NCBI GenBank assembly: GCA_024243835.1 | Contig: JALPMN010000545.1 | Coordinates: 1 to 10,631 of the forward strand | Length of the DNA: 10,631 bases | From: Enteropsectra breve | Lineage: Eukaryota > Microsporidia | Reading direction: 5' to 3' | Shown: positions 1-6,805 of the stretch, in pieces | How the letters are laid out: each line of letters begins with the position of its first letter | How positions within the stretch are numbered: position 1 is the stretch's first letter | Made by a program: the position numbers and the translations under genes | The notes under the pieces: generated by a model | What the model saw: the letters and a program-made list of their open reading frames with translations, nothing else | Told to the model about the DNA's origin: nothing | Databases searched by the model: none

Positions 1-546
1 GTGCAGAAAGTAATAGAGATAAATCCGTATCTGCTCGGAACTATGGCAGGAGGTGCTGCAGACTGCTTCTACTGGGAGAAGCTGCTTGGTCTTCATGCGA
101 AGAAGTACGAGATATCAACCGGAAGAAGAATCAGCACAACAGAGGCAGCCAAATATTTAAGCGACAAAGTCTATCAGTACCGAGGAAAAGGCCTTTCTAT
201 GAGCACAATGATCTGCGGATACGACAAGGACGGGCCGAGGATTTATAATGTCACGGATGAGGGCTCCTGTGTCAATAACAATCGTTTTGTGGTTGGCAGT
301 GGGTCCACCATTGCTGCGGGTATTCTTGAGTCACGATATGATTTTAATATGAGCAAATATGATGCTCTGGACCTGGGACGGGATGCAATTTTCCATGCAG
401 GGCACAGAGACGCAGCATCCGGCGGTGTTGTGAATCTCTATTTTATGGATGAGAATGGCTGGGTTAAAATAGGAAAATATGACCTGGACAAAATAAGAGA
501 CGAAAAGGAACAAAATATTAGGTTTGATATGGAGCGAAGCAGTTAA
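1..546 (+). CDS. PRE2: 20S proteasome subunit beta type-5 (chymotrypsin-like), 5'-truncated
   Basis: This is the C-terminal 181 residues of the beta5 subunit, the chymotrypsin-like protease of the 20S core. The opening GTG is an internal Val codon, not a start: the first residues V-Q-K-V-I-E-I-N-P align with position 31 of mature beta5, so the propeptide and catalytic Thr1 lie outside the window. Visible active-site elements are Lys33 (local residue 3), Met45 of the S1 pocket (local 15, in GTMAGGAADC), Ser129 (local 100, in VGSGS), and Asp166 and Ser169 (local 137 and 140, in HRDAASGG). These offsets imply a one-residue insertion relative to yeast. The stop TAA is at 544-546 and overlaps a poly(A) signal. 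It converges with the METTL5-like gene. GTMAGGAADC and GLSMSTMICGY separate beta5 from the other beta subunits. All visible active-site positions are intact, so the subunit is probably functional. Confidence 0.97.
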   Translation: MQKVIEINPYLLGTMAGGAADCFYWEKLLGLHAKKYEISTGRRISTTEAAKYLSDKVYQYRGKGLSMSTMICGYDKDGPRIYNVTDEGSCVNNNRFVVGSGSTIAAGILESRYDFNMSKYDALDLGRDAIFHAGHRDAASGGVVNLYFMDENGWVKIGKYDLDKIRDEKEQNIRFDMERSS

Positions 547-551
547 ATAAA
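546..551 (+). promoter_or_regulatory. Polyadenylation signal AATAAA overlapping the PRE2 stop codon
   Basis: AATAAA begins on the last base of the TAA stop (544-546). A signal here implies a very short 3' UTR. The same arrangement is seen for the METTL5-like gene and G6PD in this window. Confidence 0.6.
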
Positions 552-679
552 GAGTTGTTCTTGGTATTTCTCGTAAAATTTATATTATTTTTTCATACTG
601 GTGATCCATTAAGCTAAGAATAAAAATTTTAATTGAGGCGCTACAACAATAATATTGGAAAAAGGAATAGCAAGCACAA

Positions 680-718
680 GATTATTTTAATTATCACATC
701 GCTATTTATAGCTATAAT
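680..718. repeat. 39-bp direct repeat, copy 1, with a palindrome
   Basis: Copy 1 of a 39-bp direct repeat whose second copy starts 112 bp downstream. The copies differ at two positions (T683/A795 and C696/T808). It contains the perfect 12-bp palindrome TTATAGCTATAA at 706-717, preceded by ATCGCTATT. Confidence 0.85.
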
Positions 719-791
719 ATACAGCACTATAAAAAATCGTTATTTTAGAACCCCTAATCTCTCCCACACTTATAATTGAATACTTTATTAC

Positions 792-830
792 GATAATTTT
801 AATTATCATATCGCTATTTATAGCTATAAT
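792..830. repeat. 39-bp direct repeat, copy 2, with a palindrome
   Basis: Copy 2, with two mismatches to 680-718 and the same 12-bp palindrome TTATAGCTATAA, here at 818-829. It ends about 24 bp downstream of the METTL5-like stop codon, so it may lie in or just beyond that gene's 3' end. Confidence 0.85.
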
Positions 831-852
831 ACAACATTTATTTTCTAAATTA

Positions 853-858
853 TTTATT
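853..858 (-). promoter_or_regulatory. Polyadenylation signal AATAAA overlapping the METTL5-like stop codon
   Basis: Reading the minus strand, the end of the gene is ACT AAA TAA ATAA. AATAAA spans the last sense codon, the stop and the next base. A second AATAAA (TTTATT on the + strand) lies about 15 bases further downstream. Confidence 0.55.
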
Positions 859-1435
859 TAGTGACTATCTTGATAATGTCATATGAAATGGTTTTATTCT
901 CATTCTTGGAGTAGTGCGATGAGCCTGGAGCTGCAAGCTCTAAAGATCCGCAGATCTCTGCTCCCGTGTATTTCTCACATAGTTTTTTTCTGAATTCTGT
1001 TTTGTGGAGAGCAAATGTTACTTTTGAAATGCCAACAGCGGCATCAATAGCAGCCGTGCTGGAGCTTTTTGCTGTTGTATCAGTGTTTGGTGCAACTATT
1101 GCGATATCGAAGGCTCTGGTCTTGAAAATCGGCCTGGAAAAGGACTGGAGAATTATGTCTGACGAAATAGAAAGATCCTTGCAAAGCTGTTTTATGCCTA
1201 TCAGCGAGGCATCATTATCGAAAGTACATGCCATAAGTGCAGGCTTAAGAAGCCATGCCCCCGCTAGAAGCAGCCCGTCAAAGTTATTTACGACACAAAA
1301 ACTACAATCACCCAGTTCCCTGGTATTTTCCACAACTGCTGCCAAAAACTGCGATGCTGATCCGCTGCTCATTGCAATTCTCTTTCCGTTCGAAATCGGC
1401 TTGATTTTGTTGAGTTGGTTCGTCACTTGCTGCAT
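854..1435 (-). CDS. METTL5-like methyltransferase-fold protein with degenerate catalytic motifs
   Basis: A 193-residue protein that I align by eye to METTL5, the enzyme that makes N6-methyladenosine in 18S rRNA with TRMT112. Support: a helix resembling the pre-motif I segment (residues 25-38); a beta2-end F-D-N-D at 72-75, where METTL5 has F-D-I-D; F-D-I-A-I-V at 109-114 before the catalytic loop; a clear A-L-H-K-T (142-146), where METTL5 has S-L-H-K-S; and a matching C-terminal beta region (162-191). The key motifs are altered. The glycine-rich SAM loop (D-L-G-C-G-x-G) reads V-N-N-F-D-G at 49-54, and the N-P-P-F motif reads A-P-N-T at 115-118. It is therefore probably not a competent methyltransferase. 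The length is close to METTL5, and the reading frame is intact, so it is not an obvious pseudogene. The start ATG at 1435 is followed by no better candidate. A 157-codon ORF on the + strand inside it (966-1439) has no recognisable features. Family assignment is fairly likely; function is inference. Confidence 0.6.
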   Translation of the reverse strand: MQQVTNQLNKIKPISNGKRIAMSSGSASQFLAAVVENTRELGDCSFCVVNNFDGLLLAGAWLLKPALMACTFDNDASLIGIKQLCKDLSISSDIILQSFSRPIFKTRAFDIAIVAPNTDTTAKSSSTAAIDAAVGISKVTFALHKTEFRKKLCEKYTGAEICGSLELAAPGSSHYSKNENKTISYDIIKIVTK

Positions 1436-1717
1436 TTAAAGGAAGGCGAAAGAGTCTCATAATTTTACTGAAAAAATATTGGTATCTTAAAAATGAGCAA
1501 GAGAACTGTTCTACATAAAGAAATATCGTAAAGGAATGTAGTTTGGAGAAGTACGCTACGTGTGCCAAGAGGATTATCTTCAGTGCTAAAATAAATGGAT
1601 TTAAGACTTTCTCTTGAGACTAATAAATCTAGATCTGTTTTAAAAAGAATTCTTTCATTCCAAGTTAATATTACTGTTATAAAATCTCGCTTCTTAAAAC
1701 TTAGCCTGTTATTGCCC
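1436..1717. promoter_or_regulatory. Divergent promoter region between the METTL5-like gene and G6PD
   Basis: A 282-bp head-to-head gap, so both promoters must lie here. On the G6PD side TATAAAA (1678-1684) sits 34-40 bases before the ATG, and CCC (1715-1717) directly abuts it. On the METTL5-like side the sequence before the ATG reads CCTTCCTTTAAATG, without a clear CCC. No RNA gene was found. Confidence 0.5.
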
Positions 1718-2956
1718 ATGCCAACCCTTGTTGTTTTCGGAGCAAGCGGAGACCTTGCCAAAAGAAAGCTCTTTCCGGCACTAAGCAGCCTTGAAATGAG
1801 CGATACGCAAATCATCGGGTATGCGAGATCTGATCTTGTGAGCAGCTTCACCGATGAGCTCCAAGAGTTTCACAGCTATGAGAAAGCCTTTCTGAATTCA
1901 CTAAGATACATACAGGGAGAGTACGATGATCTACAGAATCTGGAATTTTTAAGGAATGAAAAGCCTGTATTTTACTTTTCAGTGCCTCCCAAGGTCTATC
2001 CGGTGCTTCTGGCTGCTGTTGCTAAGACATTTGGCGATATACCAATTGGTATTGAAAAGCCGTTCGGTGAAGATATAGCCTCTTTTAACGAGCTTCTCGA
2101 AAGCAAAAATAAAAATCTGTTCTTTATAGACCATTATTTGCTAAAGCCATCGATGATAGCCCTGCCTCTGGTCAATAAAGAGGCTATTTTCAGGTATTTG
2201 AATGGAAAGAACGTTGCCTCGATACTCGCCTGCTTCAATGAAAAGCTGGGTGCAGAAGGACGAGAAGCATTTGACAAGATGGGCATGATACGCGATACGA
2301 TGCAGAATCATCTCACTACAGCTCTGTGCTCTCTTATTTCAGAGGATCAAAATGGCACTTCAAGGCTAAAACTCCTGGAAAATTTCAACATCGATGCATG
2401 CAGTGCCGTCTATGGCCAGTATGAGGGATATGCAGCGGAGTTTAACAATGAAAGTAGCACAGAAAGTTTTGCGTGCATGAATTGCAGCATTTCAGCAGAA
2501 AACTGGAAAAACGTAGACTTCATGTTGGCAGGCGGCAAGGGGATGAACGAAAAGGCAACCGAAATTAAAATAGACTTCAGGGAAGAGAGAATAAAGGAAA
2601 TACTCAGAGGAATCAGTATTGAATGTGAAAATACCACATCGCTGTCGTTAGTATTTAATATCGCACCGAAGGGAGAGTTATCTCTGCTAATGAATAATGC
2701 TGAAAAGCATGTTTTGCTATCTCAAGCAGATATTTCTAACTATGTACTGAAAAAGTATAACGGGCTTGCTGAATACGAAATAATATTCAAATCCCTGGTA
2801 GAGGGAAAGGATTTTGGGCACAGCGATGTAAAAGAAGTTGCAGAAATGTGGAGAATCTTAGCGGAGGTTATGTCCCAGGAAAAGAAACTCCATTACTATA
2901 AGAAGGGAGACTCTTTGGACGAAATACTAGAGAGAACTAAAGATACTAAAAAATAA
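1718..2956 (+). CDS. ZWF1: Glucose-6-phosphate 1-dehydrogenase, short form
   Basis: It catalyses glucose-6-phosphate + NADP+ to 6-phosphogluconolactone + NADPH in the cytosol, the entry to the oxidative pentose-phosphate pathway. The start chosen at 1718 gives M-P-T-L-V-V-F-G-A-S-G-D-L-A, putting the Rossmann G-x-x-G-D-L-A motif at residues 8-14. ATG is directly preceded by CCC and has a TATAAAA 34 bases upstream. The frame stays open 41 codons further upstream to ATG 1595, but that stretch shows no family similarity. Other landmarks are EKPFG (113-117), the catalytic Asp138-His139 in I-D-H-Y-L, Lys143, R-D-x-M-Q-N-H with catalytic His198, YGQYEGY (232-238), and W-x-x-V-x-F-x-L with GGK-x-x-N-E-K (263-279). 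At 412 residues it is about 90-100 shorter than yeast or human enzymes, and the C-terminal beta region is trimmed. Unusual changes: R-I-D-H-Y-L-G-K-E reads F-I-D-H-Y-L-L-K-P, and the Arg of R-x-G-K is Ala271. Family assignment is secure; activity is likely but less certain. Confidence 0.95.
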   Translation: MPTLVVFGASGDLAKRKLFPALSSLEMSDTQIIGYARSDLVSSFTDELQEFHSYEKAFLNSLRYIQGEYDDLQNLEFLRNEKPVFYFSVPPKVYPVLLAAVAKTFGDIPIGIEKPFGEDIASFNELLESKNKNLFFIDHYLLKPSMIALPLVNKEAIFRYLNGKNVASILACFNEKLGAEGREAFDKMGMIRDTMQNHLTTALCSLISEDQNGTSRLKLLENFNIDACSAVYGQYEGYAAEFNNESSTESFACMNCSISAENWKNVDFMLAGGKGMNEKATEIKIDFREERIKEILRGISIECENTTSLSLVFNIAPKGELSLLMNNAEKHVLLSQADISNYVLKKYNGLAEYEIIFKSLVEGKDFGHSDVKEVAEMWRILAEVMSQEKKLHYYKKGDSLDEILERTKDTKK

Positions 2957-2957
2957 A
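2952..2957 (+). promoter_or_regulatory. Polyadenylation signal AATAAA overlapping the G6PD stop codon
   Basis: AATAAA contains the TAA stop (2954-2956) in its centre, predicting a very short 3' UTR. Confidence 0.6.
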
Positions 2958-3035
2958 TGAAGATTAAACAATATTAATGACTTTTAATTACGTTTAATTA
3001 AGTTTCTTTATACCTTCTTCAGTATGATATAATGC

Positions 3036-3130
3036 TGCATTTTATCCAATGACATGCATTTTATCCAATGACGTGCATTTTATCCAATGACGTGCATTTT
3101 ATCCAATGACGTGCATTTTATCCAATGACA
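3036..3130. repeat. 19-bp tandem repeat, five copies (minisatellite)
   Basis: Five head-to-tail units of TGCATTTTATCCAATGACR at 3036-3054, 3055-3073, 3074-3092, 3093-3111 and 3112-3130. The only variable base is the last: A in units 1 and 5, G in units 2-4. Each unit contains CCAAT, and units 2-4 make TGACGTGCA across their junction. The array lies in the tail-to-tail gap between G6PD and the TFIIB-like gene (2957-3261), which otherwise shows nothing recognisable. Confidence 0.97.
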
Positions 3131-3261
3131 TTCTTTTGCAATAGTGATAAAAAGTTAGTTTTTCAGAACTCTAACTTCTCTTTTGCCTCTTTCCTAATTA
3201 ATCGTAATCGATAAGATGTGTCTATTTCATTGTTACTATTCAAAATGATAATACATCTTTG

Positions 3262-3954
3262 CTACACTGCTTTGTTTATATATTTTTTGAGTTTATAAAT
3301 TATTTTTCGTATTTTGTCTATTTTCTTGGTTTCTCCTGGGTAGAGATCGCTTAGATATTTCTTCTGGGAGGCATTGGCTATCATCCCAGCCAAACACAGC
3401 ATTTTTGGGTCTGCTGATGGATGTTCGCCTCTCAATATTTTGAATTCTTCCTGTGTGAATGAATACTCAACCTTCTTAATGCGCATTTCATCTGCGCAAA
3501 CTTCGTAGATGCCCTGATTGTAACATGCATCTGTGCTGGAATATATAAATGCATTTCTGTATGCTTTTAGTAGCGCTGATTTTCTCATTTCGGTAAACTT
3601 TAGCAAGTCTTCCATGGTCACCGGAAAGGCATCTTCTTTCAGCAGCGAATACAAAATGACTATTACTTTGTTTGCCACAGACAATCTGTTTTTAAATGTG
3701 GATTTGCTAAGGATCTCTTCTACAGCACTGGAGTATTGCTCCAACTGCATTGGCACCAGTATTTGCTTTATTTCTTTGATGTATAACTTTCTGTTCTGCT
3801 TAACAATGTACTTGTCCAAAAGAGAGCTTCTGAGGGCACTTGGCGGCTGATAGTCATAGCTCTTATAGTCATAAACTACCAAATCTTCAACACATATCCC
3901 ACACTCGATGCAGTATCCATTATCAGTATTTTCATGCTTGCATTTATCATCCAT
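3262..3954 (-). CDS. Putative TFIIB-family-like protein (zinc-binding motif plus cyclin-like fold)
   Basis: A 230-residue protein. The N-terminus holds C5-x-H7...C15-x2-C18-G, a compact zinc-binding motif like the TFIIB/BRF1 ribbon. A linker follows, then a region resembling a TFIIB cyclin repeat (about 58-136): L-V-P-M-Q-L with A-V-E-E-I-L, then a helix with V-I-V-I-L-Y-S-L-L-K-E, then P-V-T-M-E-D-L-L-K-F and K-A-Y-R-N-A-F. A second, weaker repeat appears in P-K-M-L-C-L-A-G-M-I-A-N-A (about 184-196). TFIIB-family proteins bridge promoter DNA and RNA polymerase. It is smaller than TFIIB (about 316-345) and much smaller than BRF1, with a shortened ribbon. Alternatives are a lineage-specific paralogue, or a chance resemblance to the C-x-H...C-x2-C-G motif of FCP1-like phosphatases; the absence of a D-x-D-x-T motif argues against a phosphatase. 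Two CCC triplets lie 9 and 13 bases upstream of the ATG. Stop is TAG; no AATAAA overlaps it. The ORF is certainly plausible as a gene; the family is moderately supported. Confidence 0.6.
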   Translation of the reverse strand: MDDKCKHENTDNGYCIECGICVEDLVVYDYKSYDYQPPSALRSSLLDKYIVKQNRKLYIKEIKQILVPMQLEQYSSAVEEILSKSTFKNRLSVANKVIVILYSLLKEDAFPVTMEDLLKFTEMRKSALLKAYRNAFIYSSTDACYNQGIYEVCADEMRIKKVEYSFTQEEFKILRGEHPSADPKMLCLAGMIANASQKKYLSDLYPGETKKIDKIRKIIYKLKKYINKAV

Positions 3955-4408
3955 TTCCAGGACGGGTGGGATCTAAGTACACCAAAAAAATATCGCATTC
4001 GAACCAAAAATACAACTTTAACAAATGTGGTCACTAGAAATTAACCGTTTTTATTTAAAAAGAGTATATTACACCAAATATTAATATAGAAGCTTACAAT
4101 TCCAAACTAAAGAATTTAAGAACATAAAATTTCTTTTCTTAGGACTTTGTACTGAACTCCGCTCGTATTTCATAGGAAGATTTTATTTTTATACAGGAAA
4201 AAGAGCTTTCTCAATACGTTTTATTTTTCTACGCCAAATTATGCTTTTTCGAAATAACATGCCGAGAAGGGTTTAATTTAAGTTTAAATGAGTTATGGAT
4301 ATAGCGCATCCGTTTATATAGAGTTGTTTTTATTTTGATAAGCTATATACAACAAGTAATAATAAGAAATAATTGAGAATTTTACCCAGAAATTAGTTTA
4401 CTTCAATT
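3955..4408. other. Intergenic region between two minus-strand genes, no gene seen
   Basis: A 454-bp AT-rich gap holding the promoter of the TFIIB-like gene (right of 3954) and the 3' end of TFC3 (left of 4409). TTTATT at 4329-4334 is an AATAAA on the minus strand, about 75 bases past the TFC3 stop. TACACCAAA occurs twice (near 3979 and 4070). A + strand frame is open from 4085 to 4276 but has no early ATG and no recognisable features. No tRNA could be folded. Confidence 0.6.
3964..3970 (-). promoter_or_regulatory. CCCACCC element upstream of the TFIIB-like gene
   Basis: On the minus strand CCCACCC is followed by GTCCTGGAA and then the ATG. It stands out in a very AT-rich gap and recalls the CCC signal described near microsporidian starts. 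Confidence 0.4.
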
Positions 4409-6643
4409 CTAAAAAATATCATCATTTTTAAGACTTACAATAATATAAGAGTCTAGGGTGTTGAGTTCAAAAATATCTGAGTAAACATCAAAGAATTTGC
4501 GAAGCTCAAATTCTTCCAAAAATTTGAGCTTCTCAACAAGAGCCATCATATCTATTGATTTGTCCGTTTTTATGACTTTATATATCCAAACAAAATACCT
4601 GCCATAGAATTCGTCGTGCTTGTGTTCCGGCACATCATTTAATTTGATCTCTAGTTTTGAAGTAAGCTTGTAACTCGGTGCTATGCTTTCGATTGATCCC
4701 ATCGAATTATAGTTGGATAAAATCCTCTTTTTAGACATGTAGTTAAGCATGTTATAAATCTCCGAGTTTGTTCGTCCCTCCAAAACAGAGCCCCACCGGC
4801 TATTCCCCACTAAAATCATTTTCTTGATCTTTAAATAGAATGCCTCGTTCATCTGAAAAAGCGGCGGATTTTTCATTTCAGCATCCTCTGCGTATACGAT
4901 ATCGTATGTGCTTTTAATCAGATTCACCCTGTGATCATAATAATTTTCTTCAAATAGCCTGAGCGCATCTGAGAACAAATACTTTAGCTCGTAATTGGAA
5001 AGCGTCTGGTAAATTTCAATTCTTGATTGATAAGTTAATTTAGAATGATTTGAGAAATCATCGGGAAACTCGGCATTGTTTGATATTTTGCATATCTCAA
5101 GAGAATTTCCAACCTGTCTGAGCTCAACAGCACCACTCATTTCCAGTCTCCGCAGCAATTTTTCTATCTTTTCTGTTGAAGCGCTCATTTTAATCAACTC
5201 TTCGATGGGGCCGCCTGCATTCACTAGATATTCTTCCATTGCCATTTCATCTATTTCGGCCACACTTCTTCCCTTAAAAGAATTCTGCATTATTTCTCTA
5301 ATCATTAGTTTCCTCACACCAAAAATACCATAATAGTCATTCACACTCAGCTTCAGCATGTCCTCTCCGCTTACTACAAGCGGAAGTCTATTATATTGTG
5401 CCTCATCAACCAGGAATTCATAAAAGCGTTTCTCAGCAAACTTCCTGTCGTAAAAATAACCGTTATCGTATTTGGTGAATCTAGAGCTCGTTATATAACG
5501 CAAATAAAGACTTCGTTTGAATTTATCATTCTGTTCTATTTGTGGACTTTCTGTGTCTTCAGAAGCTTCCTCGGATAGAGACGGTGCTTTTGTGAGTGAT
5601 ATCCGTGTGTTGAATACATTGCCATTTGTTGTAAATTTCTCTACTTCTAGGCCCAGTGCTTTCGCTGTTTTTATAATGGTCTTCCTTTCAAAAGAGAACG
5701 CCCATCCGGTCAGATCCTTAAGCTCCTGCATTATTTCTTTACTTAAAACAAAACTCTTATACTTCTCGGCAATTGTCATTAGCGCTACTTCCTTGTCTGC
5801 ATTTGATATTGATGTTCTTCTTTCTCCAATCATCTGCTTCCTGATGTTGTCTTCTTTGATTTTCTGTGCCTCTTCATACGTTTCCCGCCAGTAGAACCTA
5901 AATGTTCTTGATTTATAGCTTAATTCACTTACAACGCAGACGGTTTCAGGCTCCGCTGCAGCAATTTTCTCAAGCAGCTTCAGCCCGAGCTTGCTTTTTA
6001 TTCCAGTCAGGTTCTCAAGCATGCGGGCGCTGATTCCCTGCTCTGCATCCTTAATGTGCATTTTAATTTGCTCATAAAGAGACATGTTGGTGTAACAGAC
6101 CATGCCGCTAATATCATCTATGGAATCATCTATGGCATCAGCATCATTGATTTCATTGGCTTCATTAGTGCCTTCAGCTGCAATGCCCTTCAGAACGAGT
6201 ACCTGCCCCTCACTGTCTTTATAAAGCTCAATATTCCCGTGTTGTTTGAATTTATTTGACAGATAATGCAGTGTTTTGGCATCAATTCCCAGTTCCTTCC
6301 TGATTTCAGCAGCGCTTGCCTGTTTTTGTTGCAAAAGAAAATCGAACAAAATGTAATATTGCGGTATTATAACGAGACGATTTCCAAAGGCATACTGCCC
6401 CCAGGCAGCCATGTTCATGCGCACAAAATGATCTTGGGGAATGGGCGCACTGCTTACATCGATAGCCGGTTGGGGCTTTGTGTCAAACTTGTCCTGAAGC
6501 TCCAGATATTTTTTGGGTGTTATGACCTCTACGTATGGAAGTGCCAAAAGAGTTTTTTGTTTATCTGTGGTAAAAGATGAAAGACGCTTCCCGTAGATAC
6601 CAAATCTGAAAACTTCAGCCATCTGCTCATTCGCCATTGTCAT
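4409..6643 (-). CDS. TFC3: B-block-binding subunit of TFIIIC (TFC3/tau138-like)
   Basis: TFC3 is the large TFIIIC subunit that contacts the internal B-box of tRNA genes for RNA polymerase III. The start at 6643 (M-T-M-A-N-E-Q) is chosen because CCC lies three bases upstream and a TTTAAAAT 18-25 bases upstream. The frame is open 25 codons further (ATG at 6718), but that extension is Phe/Ile-rich with no conservation. The 744-residue protein shows a winged-helix B-block domain (about 95-152; I-R-K-E-L-G-I-D-A-K-T-L-H-Y-L), an acidic linker (157-180), an extended winged helix (187-252; L-Y-E-Q-I...Q-G-I-S...F-R-F-Y), and a conserved block at 390-470 with N-G-Y-F and R-F-Y-E-F-L. Yeast TFC3 is 1,160 residues, so this is a trimmed version. 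The C-terminal half is alpha-helical and unassigned. It is encoded on the same strand as the TFIIB-like gene. Assignment rests on domain pattern, not on an alignment score. Confidence 0.75.
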   Translation of the reverse strand: MTMANEQMAEVFRFGIYGKRLSSFTTDKQKTLLALPYVEVITPKKYLELQDKFDTKPQPAIDVSSAPIPQDHFVRMNMAAWGQYAFGNRLVIIPQYYILFDFLLQQKQASAAEIRKELGIDAKTLHYLSNKFKQHGNIELYKDSEGQVLVLKGIAAEGTNEANEINDADAIDDSIDDISGMVCYTNMSLYEQIKMHIKDAEQGISARMLENLTGIKSKLGLKLLEKIAAAEPETVCVVSELSYKSRTFRFYWRETYEEAQKIKEDNIRKQMIGERRTSISNADKEVALMTIAEKYKSFVLSKEIMQELKDLTGWAFSFERKTIIKTAKALGLEVEKFTTNGNVFNTRISLTKAPSLSEEASEDTESPQIEQNDKFKRSLYLRYITSSRFTKYDNGYFYDRKFAEKRFYEFLVDEAQYNRLPLVVSGEDMLKLSVNDYYGIFGVRKLMIREIMQNSFKGRSVAEIDEMAMEEYLVNAGGPIEELIKMSASTEKIEKLLRRLEMSGAVELRQVGNSLEICKISNNAEFPDDFSNHSKLTYQSRIEIYQTLSNYELKYLFSDALRLFEENYYDHRVNLIKSTYDIVYAEDAEMKNPPLFQMNEAFYLKIKKMILVGNSRWGSVLEGRTNSEIYNMLNYMSKKRILSNYNSMGSIESIAPSYKLTSKLEIKLNDVPEHKHDEFYGRYFVWIYKVIKTDKSIDMMALVEKLKFLEEFELRKFFDVYSDIFELNTLDSYIIVSLKNDDIF

Positions 6644-6646
6644 TTT

Positions 6647-6668
6647 GGGAAAAAACAAAAATTTTAAA
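6647..6668 (-). promoter_or_regulatory. TFC3 core promoter: TTTAAAAT plus CCC
   Basis: On the minus strand TTTAAAAT (6661-6668) is followed by a T-rich spacer, then CCC (6647-6649), AAA, and the ATG at 6643. The CCC-AAA-ATG spacing supports the shorter start for TFC3 over the ATG at 6718. Confidence 0.5.
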
Positions 6669-6805
6669 GAATTGAACTTGCAAGGAAAGGTGATCGAATA
6701 AATTGAAAAAATTTCCACAGGGGCATTTAGTGACTATTAACATAAAACATTGAGATTGATGACTGTTGTTCATCGATAGATCATTTATATCAGGGATATA
6801 TTCTC

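Larger units (their letters stand above)
547..853. other. Tail-to-tail intergenic region, AT-rich, no gene seen
   Basis: This 307-bp gap lies between convergent PRE2 and METTL5-like genes. I see no coding potential, tRNA or snRNA. Its notable content is the pair of 39-bp direct repeats annotated separately and a short C-rich stretch (cccctaatctctccc) between them. Confidence 0.7.

Noticed and set aside
1..3. GTG as an alternative start codon for the proteasome gene
   Set aside because: It aligns with Val31 inside the mature beta5 chain; the gene simply continues beyond the left edge.
966..1439. 157-codon ORF on the + strand
   Set aside because: It lies antisense to the METTL5-like gene, whose translation shows ordered family landmarks; this frame shows none.
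1595..1717. 41-codon N-terminal extension of G6PD
   Set aside because: No similarity to G6PD, and it overlaps the TATAAAA and CCC elements that fit a start at 1718.
3995..4005. GGTTCGAATGC on the minus strand, close to a tRNA B-box
   Set aside because: The flanking bases cannot form a T-stem, and no acceptor stem or A-box is found at the right distance.
4085..4276. 63-codon open frame on the + strand between the TFIIB-like gene and TFC3
   Set aside because: No ATG until near its end, basic and Phe-rich composition, no recognisable motif; consistent with chance.
6644..6718. 25-codon N-terminal extension of the TFC3-like protein
   Set aside because: Low-complexity Phe/Ile-rich translation that overlaps the TTTAAAAT and CCC promoter elements; the start at 6643 is better placed.
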